DNA of 64,000 bases from Betaproteobacteria bacterium (GCA_016183615.1 JACPEG010000030.1:1-64000); one strand, 5' to 3'. Shown: positions 52,884 to 63,384, numbered from the stretch's first letter. Notes: a model not told the origin generated them from the letters alone. Made by a program: numbers and translations.

Positions 52884-53054
52884 CGGTGCGCAGGGCGCAC
52901 CCTACGAGGGGTGGTGGAGATGCGTAGGGTGCGTCCCATGCACCGGTCGGAAGCACCGAAAAATGCTGGTGCGCAGGGCGCACCCTACGAGGGGTGGTGG
53001 AGATGCGTAGGGTGCGTCCCACGCACCGGTCCGCTGGCTGCGTCCCACGCATCG
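52884..53054. repeat. Family A repeats downstream of the RAYT gene (tandem 83-bp period)
   Basis: A ~65-base unit (GGTGCGCAGGGCGCACCCTA, a spacer with GGGGTGGTGGAGATGC, then GTAGGGTGCGTCCCACGCACC) occurs twice with an exact 83-base period, at 52885 and 52968; the first copy has CATG for CACG. A half unit follows at 53039. It abuts the 3' end of the RAYT gene. Confidence 0.92.
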
Positions 53055-53063
53055 CCCCGGTTG

Positions 53064-53615
53064 TCATTCCCCGAACGTCTTGCCGTCCTGGTTTTCCGCT
53101 CCGCCGCCGCCCCAATCAATCGGATAGACGCCGCGCACGACCAACCGGTGAAACGTGGAATGGGGCCAGTCGGCGACCCTTGCGACGTGGCCGTGCTTCA
53201 CCGGGTTCCAGTGCAGGTAATCCATGCAGCGCTGCAAATCCGCTTCGTCGCGCACCATGTGTTCCCAGTAGCGGCGCTGCCACACGCCCGATTCGCGGCG
53301 GGCATGCCGGGAATCGCTCAGATGGGTGCCGTTGGTCAGGCGTTCGCCCATGGCCTTGCTCACGCGCCGCTTGATGACGGCCCAGCGCGAGGCGTAATCC
53401 GAATCGCCGTCGGGCAGGGTCCAGATGCAATGCAGATGATCCGGGAGGAGCACCCAGGCGTCGATCCGGAACGGGTGGGATTGGCGGGTGCCTTCGATCG
53501 CGTCGCGAAGCGCATGGCGGACGGGTTCGTCAATGAGAATCGGCGCCCGGCCGTGGGTCACCACGGTGAAGAAATAGGTACCGCCCGGGATGAAGGCGCG
53601 GCGATAGTTGGGCAA
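53064..53615 (-). CDS. REP-associated tyrosine transposase (RAYT)
   Basis: A 183-residue Y1 transposase-like protein (IS200/IS605-related, COG1943). YRRAFIPGGTYFFTVVTHGR opens the fold, LLPDHLHCIWTLPDGDSDY has the catalytic His-x-His, and YWEHMVRDEADLQRCMDYLH then WNPVKHG carries the tyrosine helix. RAYTs are single-copy, domesticated enzymes that cut and join REP palindromes. The gene is flanked on both sides by clusters of the same palindrome (family A). There is no second transposon gene and no intact IS boundary. Confidence 0.92.
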   Translation of the reverse strand: MPNYRRAFIPGGTYFFTVVTHGRAPILIDEPVRHALRDAIEGTRQSHPFRIDAWVLLPDHLHCIWTLPDGDSDYASRWAVIKRRVSKAMGERLTNGTHLSDSRHARRESGVWQRRYWEHMVRDEADLQRCMDYLHWNPVKHGHVARVADWPHSTFHRLVVRGVYPIDWGGGGAENQDGKTFGE

Positions 53616-53681
53616 ATGCGGCGTCCGGAAAAGATCTGCGGGGCGGTCGATTCACCTATCGTACATCGGACACGGCGGAAA

Positions 53682-53829
53682 TGGTGCGTGGGACGCACCC
53701 TACCCACCGTTCCGCGTTCGTGCGTAGTGCGTAGGGTGCGTCCCACGCACCAAACGGAAGCGCCAGAAAATCCGGCGCGCAGGGCGCACCCTGCGAGGGG
53801 AATCGCGTAGGGTGCGTCCCACGCACCGG
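53682..53829. repeat. Family A repeats upstream of the RAYT gene (four copies)
   Basis: GGTGCGTGGGACGCACCCTACC, GTAGGGTGCGTCCCACGCACC, GGCGCGCAGGGCGCACCCTGCG and GTAGGGTGCGTCCCACGCACCG in alternating orientation over 148 bases, just upstream of the RAYT start. Together with 52884-53054 this encloses the gene. Confidence 0.92.
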
Positions 53830-53856
53830 TTCGCTTCGTCCCGCGCCGTGGGCGCG

Positions 53857-54219
53857 CTACTCCCAGCTCACCGTCGCCGACAGAATGTAGCCCGCGCCAT
53901 AGACCGTCTTGATGAGGCGCGGGTCCTGGGGGTCGGCCTCGATCTTGCGCCGCAGGCGCGAGATGCACACATCGATGGTGCGGTCGGTGGGAGAGGTGTT
54001 GCGGAAATTGAGCAGGTAGTCGCGTGACAGCACCCGGTTGGGTGAGCGCAGCAGCGCCAGCAGGATCTGCGCCTCGGAGGCGCTGAGCGCCGCCTGGCGC
54101 CCGTCGGGGGCGGTGAGCTGATAGCCCTGGGCGTCGAAGCGCCATCCGGAGAAGCAGGCGACGCGGCGCGCCGCCGCCGTTTCCGCTGACGCCGCGCCCG
54201 GGCTGAAGGCGGAGGTGTC
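53857..54219 (-). pseudogene. C-terminal (DNA-binding) remnant of an OmpR/PhoB response regulator
   Basis: A minus-strand frame with no start codon codes for a complete winged-helix effector domain: FSGWRFDAQGYQLTAPDGRQ, ALSASEAQILLALLRSPNRV, DRTIDVCISRLRRKIEADP and TVYGAGYILSATVSWE with a stop at 53857. The receiver domain (about 120 residues) is missing: the frame meets a TAG in the sequence of the oppositely oriented FixH-like fragment. I read this as a truncated gene joined to foreign sequence near 54216. Confidence 0.75.
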
Positions 54220-54499
54220 GTGCCGGCCCGCCGGCGAGCGCCTGGTCTATGATTGCCGGATCCGGCTCAGCGAGGCGGGCAGCGGGAATCCCCTCAATGG
54301 CGCTTCGGTGTCGGTGGGCGCCGACATGCCCTCGATGCCCATGGCCCACAACGCACATCCCGTGGCCGCCAAGCCGGCAGGGGAACCGGGGTCGTATCGT
54401 GCCCGCCTGCGCCTGGAAATGCCCGGCGAGTGGGCGCTCCGGATTCGGGTGAGCGGACCGGTCCGCGACCAGTTGCGCCAGGTGCAGCGCTTCGAGTAG
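54215..54499 (+). pseudogene. FixH/YtkA-like periplasmic domain, N-terminally truncated
   Basis: About 90 codons with a YtkA/FixH-type immunoglobulin-like domain: GERLVYDCRIRLSEAG, GASVSVGADMPSMPMAHNAH, then GSYRARLRLEMPGEWALRIR. Met/His-rich MPSMPMAH suggests copper contact, as in relatives near heavy-metal efflux genes. The signal peptide expected for this family is missing and the frame opens only at the junction with the response-regulator remnant, so it is probably dead. Its stop codon TAG lies inside a family B repeat (GTAGGGGGGATTC). Confidence 0.6.
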
Positions 54500-54608
54500 G
54501 GGGGATTCATCCCCGACCTCCCCGCATCCCCGACCGGGGTCGCGAATGAATTCGCTCCTACGCCGGGAGGTTGGCCATTGCGGGGGTCGCGAATGAATTC
54601 GCTCCTAC
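54496..54608. repeat. Palindromic repeat family B (one and a half units)
   Basis: GTAGGGGGGATTCATCCCCG, then CCCGACCGGGGTCGCGAATGAATTCGCTCCTAC, then a second GGGGGTCGCGAATGAATTCGCTCCTAC at 54580. Lies after the FixH-like fragment. Confidence 0.88.
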
Positions 54609-54620
54609 GCCAAGGCCCGG

Positions 54621-54648
54621 GGCGCGGGTGCGTCCCACGCACCGATTC
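54621..54648. repeat. Palindromic repeat family A (single copy)
   Basis: CGGGTGCGTCCCACGCACCG directly after the family B cluster and 17 bases before the glnS stop codon; the two families sit side by side here. Confidence 0.8.
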
Positions 54649-54664
54649 GGAAACACCGGGCGAA

Positions 54665-56536
<1,872 letters not shown>

Positions 56537-56635
56537 TCGGCAGGGTCCTGGATTCGGAAGGCATCGATGCGGGAGCCGGAATTTTCGCCTATTCGCGCGG
56601 GGGAAACAACCTTTGGACGCGGCGCGCACAGACCC

Positions 56636-56722
56636 GTAGGTTGGGCTCCGCTTGCGGAGCCCAACGCGTGGGTTGATCGCGGTGGTTGGTTGTTGGGCTT
56701 CGCACGGCGAAGCCCAACCTAC
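56636..56722. repeat. Palindromic repeat family C (inverted pair)
   Basis: GTAGGTTGGGCTCCGCTTGCGGAGCCCAAC and TTGGGCTTCGCACGGCGAAGCCCAACCTAC, two hairpins whose outer GTAGGTTGGGCT/AGCCCAACCTAC arms are also complementary to each other. It fills the divergent glnS-birA gap. Only one instance in the window. Confidence 0.8.
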
Positions 56723-56806
56723 CCGTACCGCAATGCCTGCCCCCTTTGCCCAAACGGGGATGAACAAGGCTTTACATCCTCCCACCGCCTCCCTATCCTT
56801 GCCGCG

Positions 56807-57784
56807 ATGAATCGCTACACCCTTCCCGCCCTGCGCCTGCTCTCCGGCGGCGAATTCCGCTCCGGCGAGGAGATCGCCCGCCGGCTGGGCGTCACCCGGG
56901 CGAGCGTCTCCAACGCCCTCAAGGACCTGGGAGAGGCGGGCCTCAAGGTGTTCAAGGTGCGCGGCCGCGGCTATCGCCTGGCGGAGCCAGTGGCGTGGCT
57001 CGACCGGGACCAGGTGCTCTCGGCGCTCGGCCCCAAGGCGCGGCTGTTCGACCTCGCCGTTCTCGACGAAACCGAATCCACCAACACCCTGCTCATGGCG
57101 GAGGCCGGACACGGCGCAGCGAGCGGGCGGGTGATCGTCGCCGAAGCCCAGACCCACGGCCGCGGCCGCCTGGGGCGGCCCTGGCATTCCGGGCTCGGCG
57201 GCGCCCTCACGTTTTCGCTGCTGTGGCGCTTCGACCAGGGCGTGGGCTTCCTGTCGGGCCTGAGTCTGGCGGTGGGCGTGGCGCTGACCCGGGCGCTGGA
57301 GGCCCAGGGCGTCACCGGCGTCGCGCTGAAATGGCCCAACGACGTGCTGCATGACGGCAAGAAGCTCGCCGGCATCCTGATCGAGCTGCAGGCCGACATG
57401 CTGGGGCCCAGCGTCGCGGTGATCGGCGTCGGGCTCAACGTGAAGCTGGCGAAACCGGTGCGCAGCCGCATCGACCAGGCCGCCACCGATCTGAGCTCCG
57501 CCGGCGCGGGGCGGTGGGACCGCAACACGCTGCTGGCGGCGCTGCTCCTGGCGCTGGCGGAGGCGATGCAGGAATTTGCGGCGACCGGCTTCAACGGCTT
57601 CCGCAAGGAATGGGAGTCCCGCCACGCCTACCAGGGCAAGCGGGTGCGGCTGGAGCTTCCCGATGGGGGCAGCGTCGAGGGCGTGGTGAAGGGCGCGAGC
57701 GCCGAAGGCGCGCTGGTGCTGGCGGTGGGCGGGGCCGAGCGCAAGTTCCTGTCGGGGGAGATCAGCCTGCGGGCGGCGCGATGA
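56807..57784 (+). CDS. birA: Bifunctional biotin ligase/biotin operon repressor
   Basis: A 325-residue protein. The N-terminal winged helix FRSGEEIARRLGVTRASVSN supports repressor function, and the ligase core has DETESTNTLLMAEAG, EAQTHGRGRLGRPWHSGLGG (GRGRRG-like ATP/biotin loop) and KWPNDVLHDGKKLAGILIEL. A C-terminal SH3-like domain ends the protein. It attaches biotin to acetyl-CoA carboxylase and uses biotinyl-AMP for repression. Its stop overlaps the ATG of coaX. Confidence 0.95.
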   Translation: MNRYTLPALRLLSGGEFRSGEEIARRLGVTRASVSNALKDLGEAGLKVFKVRGRGYRLAEPVAWLDRDQVLSALGPKARLFDLAVLDETESTNTLLMAEAGHGAASGRVIVAEAQTHGRGRLGRPWHSGLGGALTFSLLWRFDQGVGFLSGLSLAVGVALTRALEAQGVTGVALKWPNDVLHDGKKLAGILIELQADMLGPSVAVIGVGLNVKLAKPVRSRIDQAATDLSSAGAGRWDRNTLLAALLLALAEAMQEFAATGFNGFRKEWESRHAYQGKRVRLELPDGGSVEGVVKGASAEGALVLAVGGAERKFLSGEISLRAAR

Positions 57785-58500
57785 ACATCCTCGCCATCGA
57801 TTCGGGCAACACCCGCATCAAGTGGGGCCTGCACGACGGAAAATCCTGGGCGCGCCAGGGCGCCGTGGACCAGGGCGACCGGGCGGGTCTGCACAAGGAA
57901 TGGCGGGAGATCGCGGCGCCGGCGCAGGTGGTGGTGGCCAACGTGGCCGGGGACAACGCCCGGGCGCTGATTTCGGACCTGGTTTCGCGCTGGAAGGGAA
58001 GCCCGGGGTGGATCCGCAGCCAGGCGGCCCAGTGCGGCGTGAAGAACGGCTACCGGCTGCCCGAGCAGCTGGGCTGCGACCGCTGGGCCGCGGCGATCGG
58101 CGCCTGGCATTTGCTCAGGCGCGGCTGCGTGGTGGTGAACGTGGGCACCGCCATGACCGTGGACGTGCTTTCGGAGGAGGGCGTGTTCCGGGGCGGGATC
58201 ATCGTGCCGGGGGTGGCCCTCATGCAGCAGGCGCTGGTGGGCAACACCGCGGGCCTCAGGCAGCAGCCGGGCGCCTTCACGGCGTTTCCCGACAACACGG
58301 GTGACGCCATCGCGAGCGGCGCGGTGCAGGCCCTCGCCGGGGCGGTGGAGCGCATGGCGGTCGCGGGCAGCGTCACGCACTGCGTGCTCTCGGGGGGCGC
58401 GGCGGATGTGCTGGAGCCGCGGCTGCGGCTCGAGGTGACGCGGGTGGATCAACTGGTGCTGGAGGGGCTGGTGTGTATCGCGCTGGAGCGCAACCGGTAA
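57781..58500 (+). CDS. coaX: Type III pantothenate kinase
   Basis: A 239-residue ASKHA-fold kinase, the first step of CoA synthesis. LAIDSGNTRIKWGLHDG holds the phosphate-1 motif, GCDRWAAAIGAWHL the pantothenate region and VVNVGTAMTVDVLSEEGVFR the phosphate-2 motif (GTA[IM]T). CoaX needs a monovalent cation and is not inhibited by CoA. The start overlaps the birA stop as ATGA; birA-coaX adjacency is common in betaproteobacteria. Confidence 0.95.
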   Translation: MNILAIDSGNTRIKWGLHDGKSWARQGAVDQGDRAGLHKEWREIAAPAQVVVANVAGDNARALISDLVSRWKGSPGWIRSQAAQCGVKNGYRLPEQLGCDRWAAAIGAWHLLRRGCVVVNVGTAMTVDVLSEEGVFRGGIIVPGVALMQQALVGNTAGLRQQPGAFTAFPDNTGDAIASGAVQALAGAVERMAVAGSVTHCVLSGGAADVLEPRLRLEVTRVDQLVLEGLVCIALERNR

Positions 58501-59132
58501 GGTGGCTGTTCTTCCTGCTGCTGTCCGCGAATGCGGCGTTCGCGTTGTTCCTTTATTTCGGGCCGTCCCAGGGGGGTGGCGAGACCCCGGTGCAGCAGCA
58601 GATCAGCCCGGAGAAAATCAAGGTGCTGGCGCAGGGACCCCAGGCGCCGGCAAAACCCGTGAGGGTGCCGGCGGCGTGCGTGGAGTGGGGGCCCTTCGCG
58701 GGCAACGAGATGACCCGGGCCGAGGCAGCGCTCGCGGCACTGGCGCTGGGGGAGCGGCTGAGCCAGAAGAGCGTGGAGCGGGCCGTGGGCTACTGGGTGT
58801 ACGTGCCGCCCCTGAAGACCAGGCAGGACGCGGACAGGAAAATCGGCGAGCTGAAGGCGCGGAACGTGACCGATTATTTCCTGGTGCAGGACAGCCCGAA
58901 GTGGCGCAACGCCATTTCGCTGGGCATCTTCTCCACGCTGGAAGCAGCCGAGAACCGCCTCGCCGAGCTGAAGGAGAAGGGCGTCAAGTCCGCCATCGTC
59001 GGCGAGCGCGCCGATCTGGTGAAGCACGTCATGTTCGTGGTCCGCGAACCGGGCGAGGCGATCACCGCGAAACTGGTGGAGCTGCAGAAGAAGTTCCCCG
59101 GCAGCGAGCTCGCGGCGGAGGGGTGTAACTGA
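58473..59132 (+). CDS. SPOR-domain membrane protein
   Basis: A 219-residue protein with an N-terminal membrane anchor (WLFFLLLSANAAFALFLYFG) and a periplasmic SPOR domain (VGYWVYVPPLKTRQDADRKI, then AISLGIFSTLEAAENRLAEL). SPOR domains bind denuded peptidoglycan at the division site. It starts with GTG 28 bases inside coaX, so the three genes birA-coaX-SPOR are one operon. Exact role unknown. Confidence 0.85.
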   Translation: MYRAGAQPVRWLFFLLLSANAAFALFLYFGPSQGGGETPVQQQISPEKIKVLAQGPQAPAKPVRVPAACVEWGPFAGNEMTRAEAALAALALGERLSQKSVERAVGYWVYVPPLKTRQDADRKIGELKARNVTDYFLVQDSPKWRNAISLGIFSTLEAAENRLAELKEKGVKSAIVGERADLVKHVMFVVREPGEAITAKLVELQKKFPGSELAAEGCN

Positions 59133-59138
59133 CGGCTC

Positions 59139-59162
59139 CGGTGCGCGGGGCGCACCCGACCC
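59139..59162. repeat. Palindromic repeat family A (degenerate)
   Basis: CCGGTGCGCGGGGCGCACCCGAC, a degenerate unit seven bases after the SPOR gene and directly before family B copies. Confidence 0.65.
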
Positions 59163-59180
59163 ACGGTGACCGCATCCGCG

Positions 59181-59269
59181 GCGGGAGCGAATTCATTCGC
59201 GAACCCGGTCGGGGAGATCGGGGATGAATCCCCTCCTACAAGACCCCCGTAGGAGCGAATTTATTCGCG
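59181..59269. repeat. Palindromic repeat family B (two units)
   Basis: GCGGGAGCGAATTCATTCGCG, GGGGATGAATCCCCTCCTAC and GTAGGAGCGAATTTATTCGCG in the convergent gap between the SPOR gene and the GlcD-like gene. Confidence 0.88.
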
Positions 59270-59283
59270 CCCCGCGCCCCGGT

Positions 59284-60657
59284 TCAACCCTCCGGAAACA
59301 GCTTCCCCGGATTCAAAATCCGCTTCGGATCGAACACGCCTTTGATCCGGCGCATCAGGTCCAGCGTCACCGGGTCGATCTCCTTCGCCACGAACGCGCG
59401 CTTCTCGGCCCCGATGCCGTGTTCCCCCGAGAGCGTGCCGTTGAGCCGGATTACCAGGTCGAACACCTCGTCGAGGCACTTCGCCGCCCGCTCCATTTCC
59501 CCCTCCTGATCTGGGTTCGCCAGCAGGTTGACGTGGATGTTGCCGTTGCCGGCGTGGCCGAAGTTCACGTTGGCGATGGCATGGCGGCCGGTGATCTCCG
59601 CCAGGCCCGCCAGCAGCTCCGGGATGCGGGTCACCGGCACCACGATGTCCTCGTTGATCTTCCTGGGGGCGATGTCCCGCAGCAGGGGCGAGAGCGCCTT
59701 GCGCGCGGCCCACAGCGCCCGGCTCTCCGCCACGGCCTTTGCTTCCAGCAGGCCCGCCTTGCGGCAGGCATCGAGAATCGCGGCGCCCGCCTGCTCGATG
59801 TCGGAAGGCGTGCCGTCCACCTCGATCATGAGCAGCGCCTCGGCGCCCGCCGGTACCATGTCCGCGTAGTGGGTGCGCAGCAATCCCAGCGCGCCGGCAT
59901 CGAGAAATTCCAGGGCGCTGGGAATCAGGGGCTGGCCCATGATGGCGGAAATGGCGCCCGCGCAGCCGGCGGCGTCCCGGTACCAGGCCACGATGCCGGC
60001 GGTGCCGGCCGGAAGGGGCGTGAGCTTGAGCGTCGCCTCGACGATGACGGCGAGGGTGCCCTCGGAGCCGATGAGGAGCCGGGTGAGGTCGTAGCCCACC
60101 ACGCCCTTGGTGGTGTAGCAGCCGGTCTTGATCAGCTCGCCGGTGCCGGTGACCGCCTTCAGGCCCAGCACGTGGTCCCGGGCGGTGCCGTACTTCACGG
60201 CGTGGGGCCCGCCGGCGCAGGTGGCGAGATTGCCGCCCACGCTGCAGTAGGCGGCGCTGGATGGATCCGGCGGCCAGAACAGGCCGTCGCCGCGCACCGC
60301 GTCCTGCACCTCCTGGTTGAGCACGCCGGGCTCCACCACGATGGCGCGGTTGGCGGGATCGGCCGAGACGATGCGGGTCATGCGCTCCAGCGAAAGCACC
60401 AGGCCGCCGCGGTCGGGGATGCTGCCGCCGGCGGTGCCGGTGCCGCGGCCCCGGGCGGTGACGGGCACGCCGTGATCGTGGCACAGGCGCACGATCGCCT
60501 GTACCTGCGCCGCGTCCGTCGCGAAAGCGACGGCCTCCGGCGACGAAATGCGCCGCGAGTTGTCATAGGAATAGGCGTAGCAGTCCACCGGGTCGGTGAA
60601 CACCTGGTCCGGAGGAAGAAGGGACTGCAGCCGGTCGAGGAAAGCGGCGGAAAGCAT
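59284..60657 (-). CDS. FAD-linked oxidase, GlcD/D-lactate dehydrogenase type
   Basis: A 457-residue flavoprotein. The FAD-binding PCMH domain has PVTARGRGTGTAGGSIPDRG, PPDPSSAAYCSVGGNLATCA and GSEGTLAVIVEATL; the C-terminal half has NVNFGHAGNGNIHVNLL and SGEHGIGAEKRAFV, the metal/substrate His motifs of the 2-hydroxyacid oxidase group. It oxidises glycolate or D-lactate (or a related acid). No glcE/glcF genes are adjacent, which slightly favours a D-lactate dehydrogenase of the single-subunit type. The start is ATG 60657. Confidence 0.9.
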   Translation of the reverse strand: MLSAAFLDRLQSLLPPDQVFTDPVDCYAYSYDNSRRISSPEAVAFATDAAQVQAIVRLCHDHGVPVTARGRGTGTAGGSIPDRGGLVLSLERMTRIVSADPANRAIVVEPGVLNQEVQDAVRGDGLFWPPDPSSAAYCSVGGNLATCAGGPHAVKYGTARDHVLGLKAVTGTGELIKTGCYTTKGVVGYDLTRLLIGSEGTLAVIVEATLKLTPLPAGTAGIVAWYRDAAGCAGAISAIMGQPLIPSALEFLDAGALGLLRTHYADMVPAGAEALLMIEVDGTPSDIEQAGAAILDACRKAGLLEAKAVAESRALWAARKALSPLLRDIAPRKINEDIVVPVTRIPELLAGLAEITGRHAIANVNFGHAGNGNIHVNLLANPDQEGEMERAAKCLDEVFDLVIRLNGTLSGEHGIGAEKRAFVAKEIDPVTLDLMRRIKGVFDPKRILNPGKLFPEG

Positions 60658-60696
60658 ATAATCGAACGTAGATTTTATCCGAAAGCCGAAGCATCC

Positions 60697-61176
60697 ATGC
60701 CCGATATTCCCCTCGCAGTCACGCCCGTTGCCGCGTCGCCCGACATCGAAACGGTGCGCGAGCTGTTCCTGGAGTACCAGCGCTGGCTGGGTGTGGATCT
60801 GTGCTTCCAGGGCTTCGAGCAGGAACTCGCCGGGCTTCCCGGCGTCTATGCGCCGCCCGCGGGCCGGCTCTACCTGGCCCGCTGGAAGGGAGCGGTGGCC
60901 GGATGCATCGCGCTGCGCCCCCTCGATCGGGGCATCGGCGAAGTGAAGCGGCTCTACGTGCGGCCGGCCCACCGCGGCAAGCGCATCGGCGGCGCGCTGG
61001 TAGGGCAAATCGTCGCGGATGCGCGCGAGATCGGGTATCGGCGCCTGCGGCTCGACACGCTGCCGGGAATGGAGACAGCGCGCGCCGTGTACGCCGCCTT
61101 CGGCTTCCGGGAGATCGCGTCCTATTACGACAATCCCCTGCCGGGGGTGATCTACATGGAGCTCAGCCTGGGCTGA
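60697..61176 (+). CDS. GNAT-family N-acetyltransferase
   Basis: A 159-residue acetyltransferase. IGEVKRLYVRPAHRGKRIGG holds strand 4 and the acetyl-CoA loop (RPAHRGKRIGGAL, the Q/RxxGxG/A motif), followed by YRRLRLDTLPGMETARAVYA and a C-terminal strand. The substrate is unknown. It is divergent from the oxidase gene with 39 bases between the starts, so the two share a promoter region. Confidence 0.87.
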   Translation: MPDIPLAVTPVAASPDIETVRELFLEYQRWLGVDLCFQGFEQELAGLPGVYAPPAGRLYLARWKGAVAGCIALRPLDRGIGEVKRLYVRPAHRGKRIGGALVGQIVADAREIGYRRLRLDTLPGMETARAVYAAFGFREIASYYDNPLPGVIYMELSLG

Positions 61177-61206
61177 ACGGGACCTGCCGCGTCCGCCGCG
61201 CTCCCG

Positions 61207-61318
61207 GCGGGAGCGAATTCATTCGCGACCCCATCGCCGGGACCTGTCGTCGGGGATGAATCCCCTCCTGCATCCCCGTGGTGACGTTTTTCTTGTAGGA
61301 GCGAATTCATTCGCGACG
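61207..61318. repeat. Palindromic repeat family B (two units)
   Basis: GCGGGAGCGAATTCATTCGCG, GGGGATGAATCCCCTCCTGC, then GTAGGAGCGAATTCATTCGCG at 61297. It lies between the convergent GNAT and rfaE2 genes; a TTTTTCTT run between the units may help termination. Confidence 0.88.
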
Positions 61319-61334
61319 CCGCGCGGACGGGATG

Positions 61335-61823
61335 TTACAGGCGCCGGATTTTCTCCAGGGTCGCGGTGGTGGAGCGCTCATGGACGAAGGGAATGGAATG
61401 AACCCGTCCGCCCCATCCCGTCACCTCACGGCTGCCCACGATGTCTTCCACCTTCCAGTCGCCGCCCTTCACCAGGACCTCCGGGCGGCAGGCGAGGATG
61501 AGCCCGAGCGGCGTGTCCTCGTCGAACCAGGTCACCAGGCTCACCGATTCCAGCGCCGCGAGCACCGCCATGCGGTCCGCAAGGGAATTCACGGGACGGC
61601 CATCGCCCTTGCCGAGGCGTTTTACCGAGGCATCGGTGTTGACGCCCACCATCAGGTTCGCCCCCAGCGCCCGCGCCTGGGCCAGGTAGGTGACGTGGCC
61701 CCGGTGCAGGATGTCGAAGCAGCCGTTGGTGAAGACCAGCGGGCGGGAGATCTGCGTCAGGCGCGCGGCGAGCTGCGAAGGCTCGCAGAGCTTGGATTCG
61801 AAGGCGGGGGCAGAGCGCGTCAA
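61335..61823 (-). CDS. rfaE2: D-glycero-beta-D-manno-heptose 1-phosphate adenylyltransferase
   Basis: A 162-residue nucleotidyltransferase corresponding to the C-terminal half of E. coli HldE. LVFTNGCFDILHRGHVTYLA is the nucleotidyl-transfer HxGH motif, followed by LMVGVNTDASVKRLGKGDGR and EKIRRL at the end. It makes ADP-heptose for LPS core; GmhA in the same operon supplies the heptose precursor. The start that fits is TTG 61823, overlapping the dolP stop as TTGA. A separate E2 protein implies that the kinase half (RfaE1) is elsewhere. Confidence 0.92.
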   Translation of the reverse strand: MTRSAPAFESKLCEPSQLAARLTQISRPLVFTNGCFDILHRGHVTYLAQARALGANLMVGVNTDASVKRLGKGDGRPVNSLADRMAVLAALESVSLVTWFDEDTPLGLILACRPEVLVKGGDWKVEDIVGSREVTGWGGRVHSIPFVHERSTTATLEKIRRL

Positions 61824-62389
61824 TCCAGGTACTCGAACACCTTCACCACCTTCTGCACGCCGCCGGTGGTGCGGGCGATTTCCACCGCGTCGTCCGCCTC
61901 CTTGCGTTTCACCAGGCCCAGGAGATAGACCACGCCGTTCTCGCTGACCACCTTGACGTGCAGCGGATTGAACTTGTTGGCATCCACGAAGCGGGCCTTG
62001 ACCTTGGCGGTGAGCAGCGCGTCGCCGGAGCGGGAAGTGTAGGAGCTGGGCGCGGCGATCGTGAGCTCGTTCACCACGTTGCGCACGTTCTCCACCGAGC
62101 GGGTGATCTTCTCCACATCGGACCTGATCTGCTCGGAAGGGGTTTCGCCGGTGAGCAGCACGACGCGGTTGTAGCTCGTTGCGTTGACGTGGACCTGGTC
62201 GCGGAAGCGCTCGCTCACGCGGTTGCCGGTCTTGAGCTCGATGCCTTCGTCCTCGACATAGGTGCCGGTGGTGCGCCGGTCCTCGCTGGCGATCACGCCG
62301 GCGCCCACCCCTATCGCGATGGTTTCGGCGCATCCCTGGAGCAGCGTCACGGCGCAAGCCAGCGCGGCGATCATCAATGGTCTTTTCAT
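61820..62389 (-). CDS. dolP: BON-domain outer-membrane lipoprotein (DolP/YraP-like)
   Basis: A 189-residue lipoprotein (lipobox LLQGC) with two BON domains: FRDQVHVNATSYNRVVLLTG and LLTAKVKARFVDANKFNPLH with VVYLLGLVKRKEADD. DolP binds anionic phospholipids and supports outer-membrane integrity in E. coli. The operon context (lpoA, yraN, gmhA/diaA) is the same as in E. coli, which supports the assignment. It runs into rfaE2. Confidence 0.9.
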   Translation of the reverse strand: MKRPLMIAALACAVTLLQGCAETIAIGVGAGVIASEDRRTTGTYVEDEGIELKTGNRVSERFRDQVHVNATSYNRVVLLTGETPSEQIRSDVEKITRSVENVRNVVNELTIAAPSSYTSRSGDALLTAKVKARFVDANKFNPLHVKVVSENGVVYLLGLVKRKEADDAVEIARTTGGVQKVVKVFEYLD

Positions 62390-63013
<624 letters not shown>

Positions 63014-63039
63014 TTACCCGAAAACCCCGCCTTCCCGTT

Positions 63040-63384
63040 CTATTCCCCGAAAGCGTCCCGGATCCATTCCAGATTCCGGCCCTGCGGGTCGGCGAGCAGC
63101 ACCGCGTCGAAGCGGCATGGAGGGCTGTCTTTCCGGCGCCCCAGGTAATGGCGCGCGGTTTTGATCAGCCGCGCCTGCTTGGCGCGCGTGATGCTGGCGC
63201 CGGCTCCGCCGAAGCCGGAACCGGCGCGCAGCCTCACCTCGACGAACACGAGCGTGTCGCCGTCCGTCAGGATGAGATCGATCTCGCCGAAGCGGCAGCG
63301 GTAATTGCGCTCCAGGAGGCGCAAACCCCGGCGCTCCAGGTAGTCCGCGGCCACGGCTTCGGCCCGGGCGCCGTCAGCGCGCAC
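63040..63384 (-). CDS. yraN: YraN/UPF0102 nuclease-fold protein
   Basis: A 114-residue protein with a PD-(D/E)xK-like core: AEAVAADYLERRGLRLLERN, then YRCRFGEIDLILTDGDTLVF with VEVRLRAG. The Glu-Ile-Asp and Glu-Val-x residues are the presumed metal ligands. Function is unknown, perhaps DNA processing. It overlaps lpoA by 11 bases. Confidence 0.9.
   Translation of the reverse strand: MRADGARAEAVAADYLERRGLRLLERNYRCRFGEIDLILTDGDTLVFVEVRLRAGSGFGGAGASITRAKQARLIKTARHYLGRRKDSPPCRFDAVLLADPQGRNLEWIRDAFGE

Noticed and set aside
52884-53054. Regularly spaced repeats considered as a CRISPR array
   Set aside because: The units are themselves palindromic, spacing contents are repeated instead of unique, there are only two full periods, and copies are dispersed across the window. 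No cas genes are present. This is a REP cluster.
54215-54499. FixH-like frame considered as an intact gene starting at GTG 54215
   Set aside because: GGAGG directly abuts the GTG without the needed spacing, the family's signal peptide is absent, and the frame begins exactly at the joint with another broken gene.
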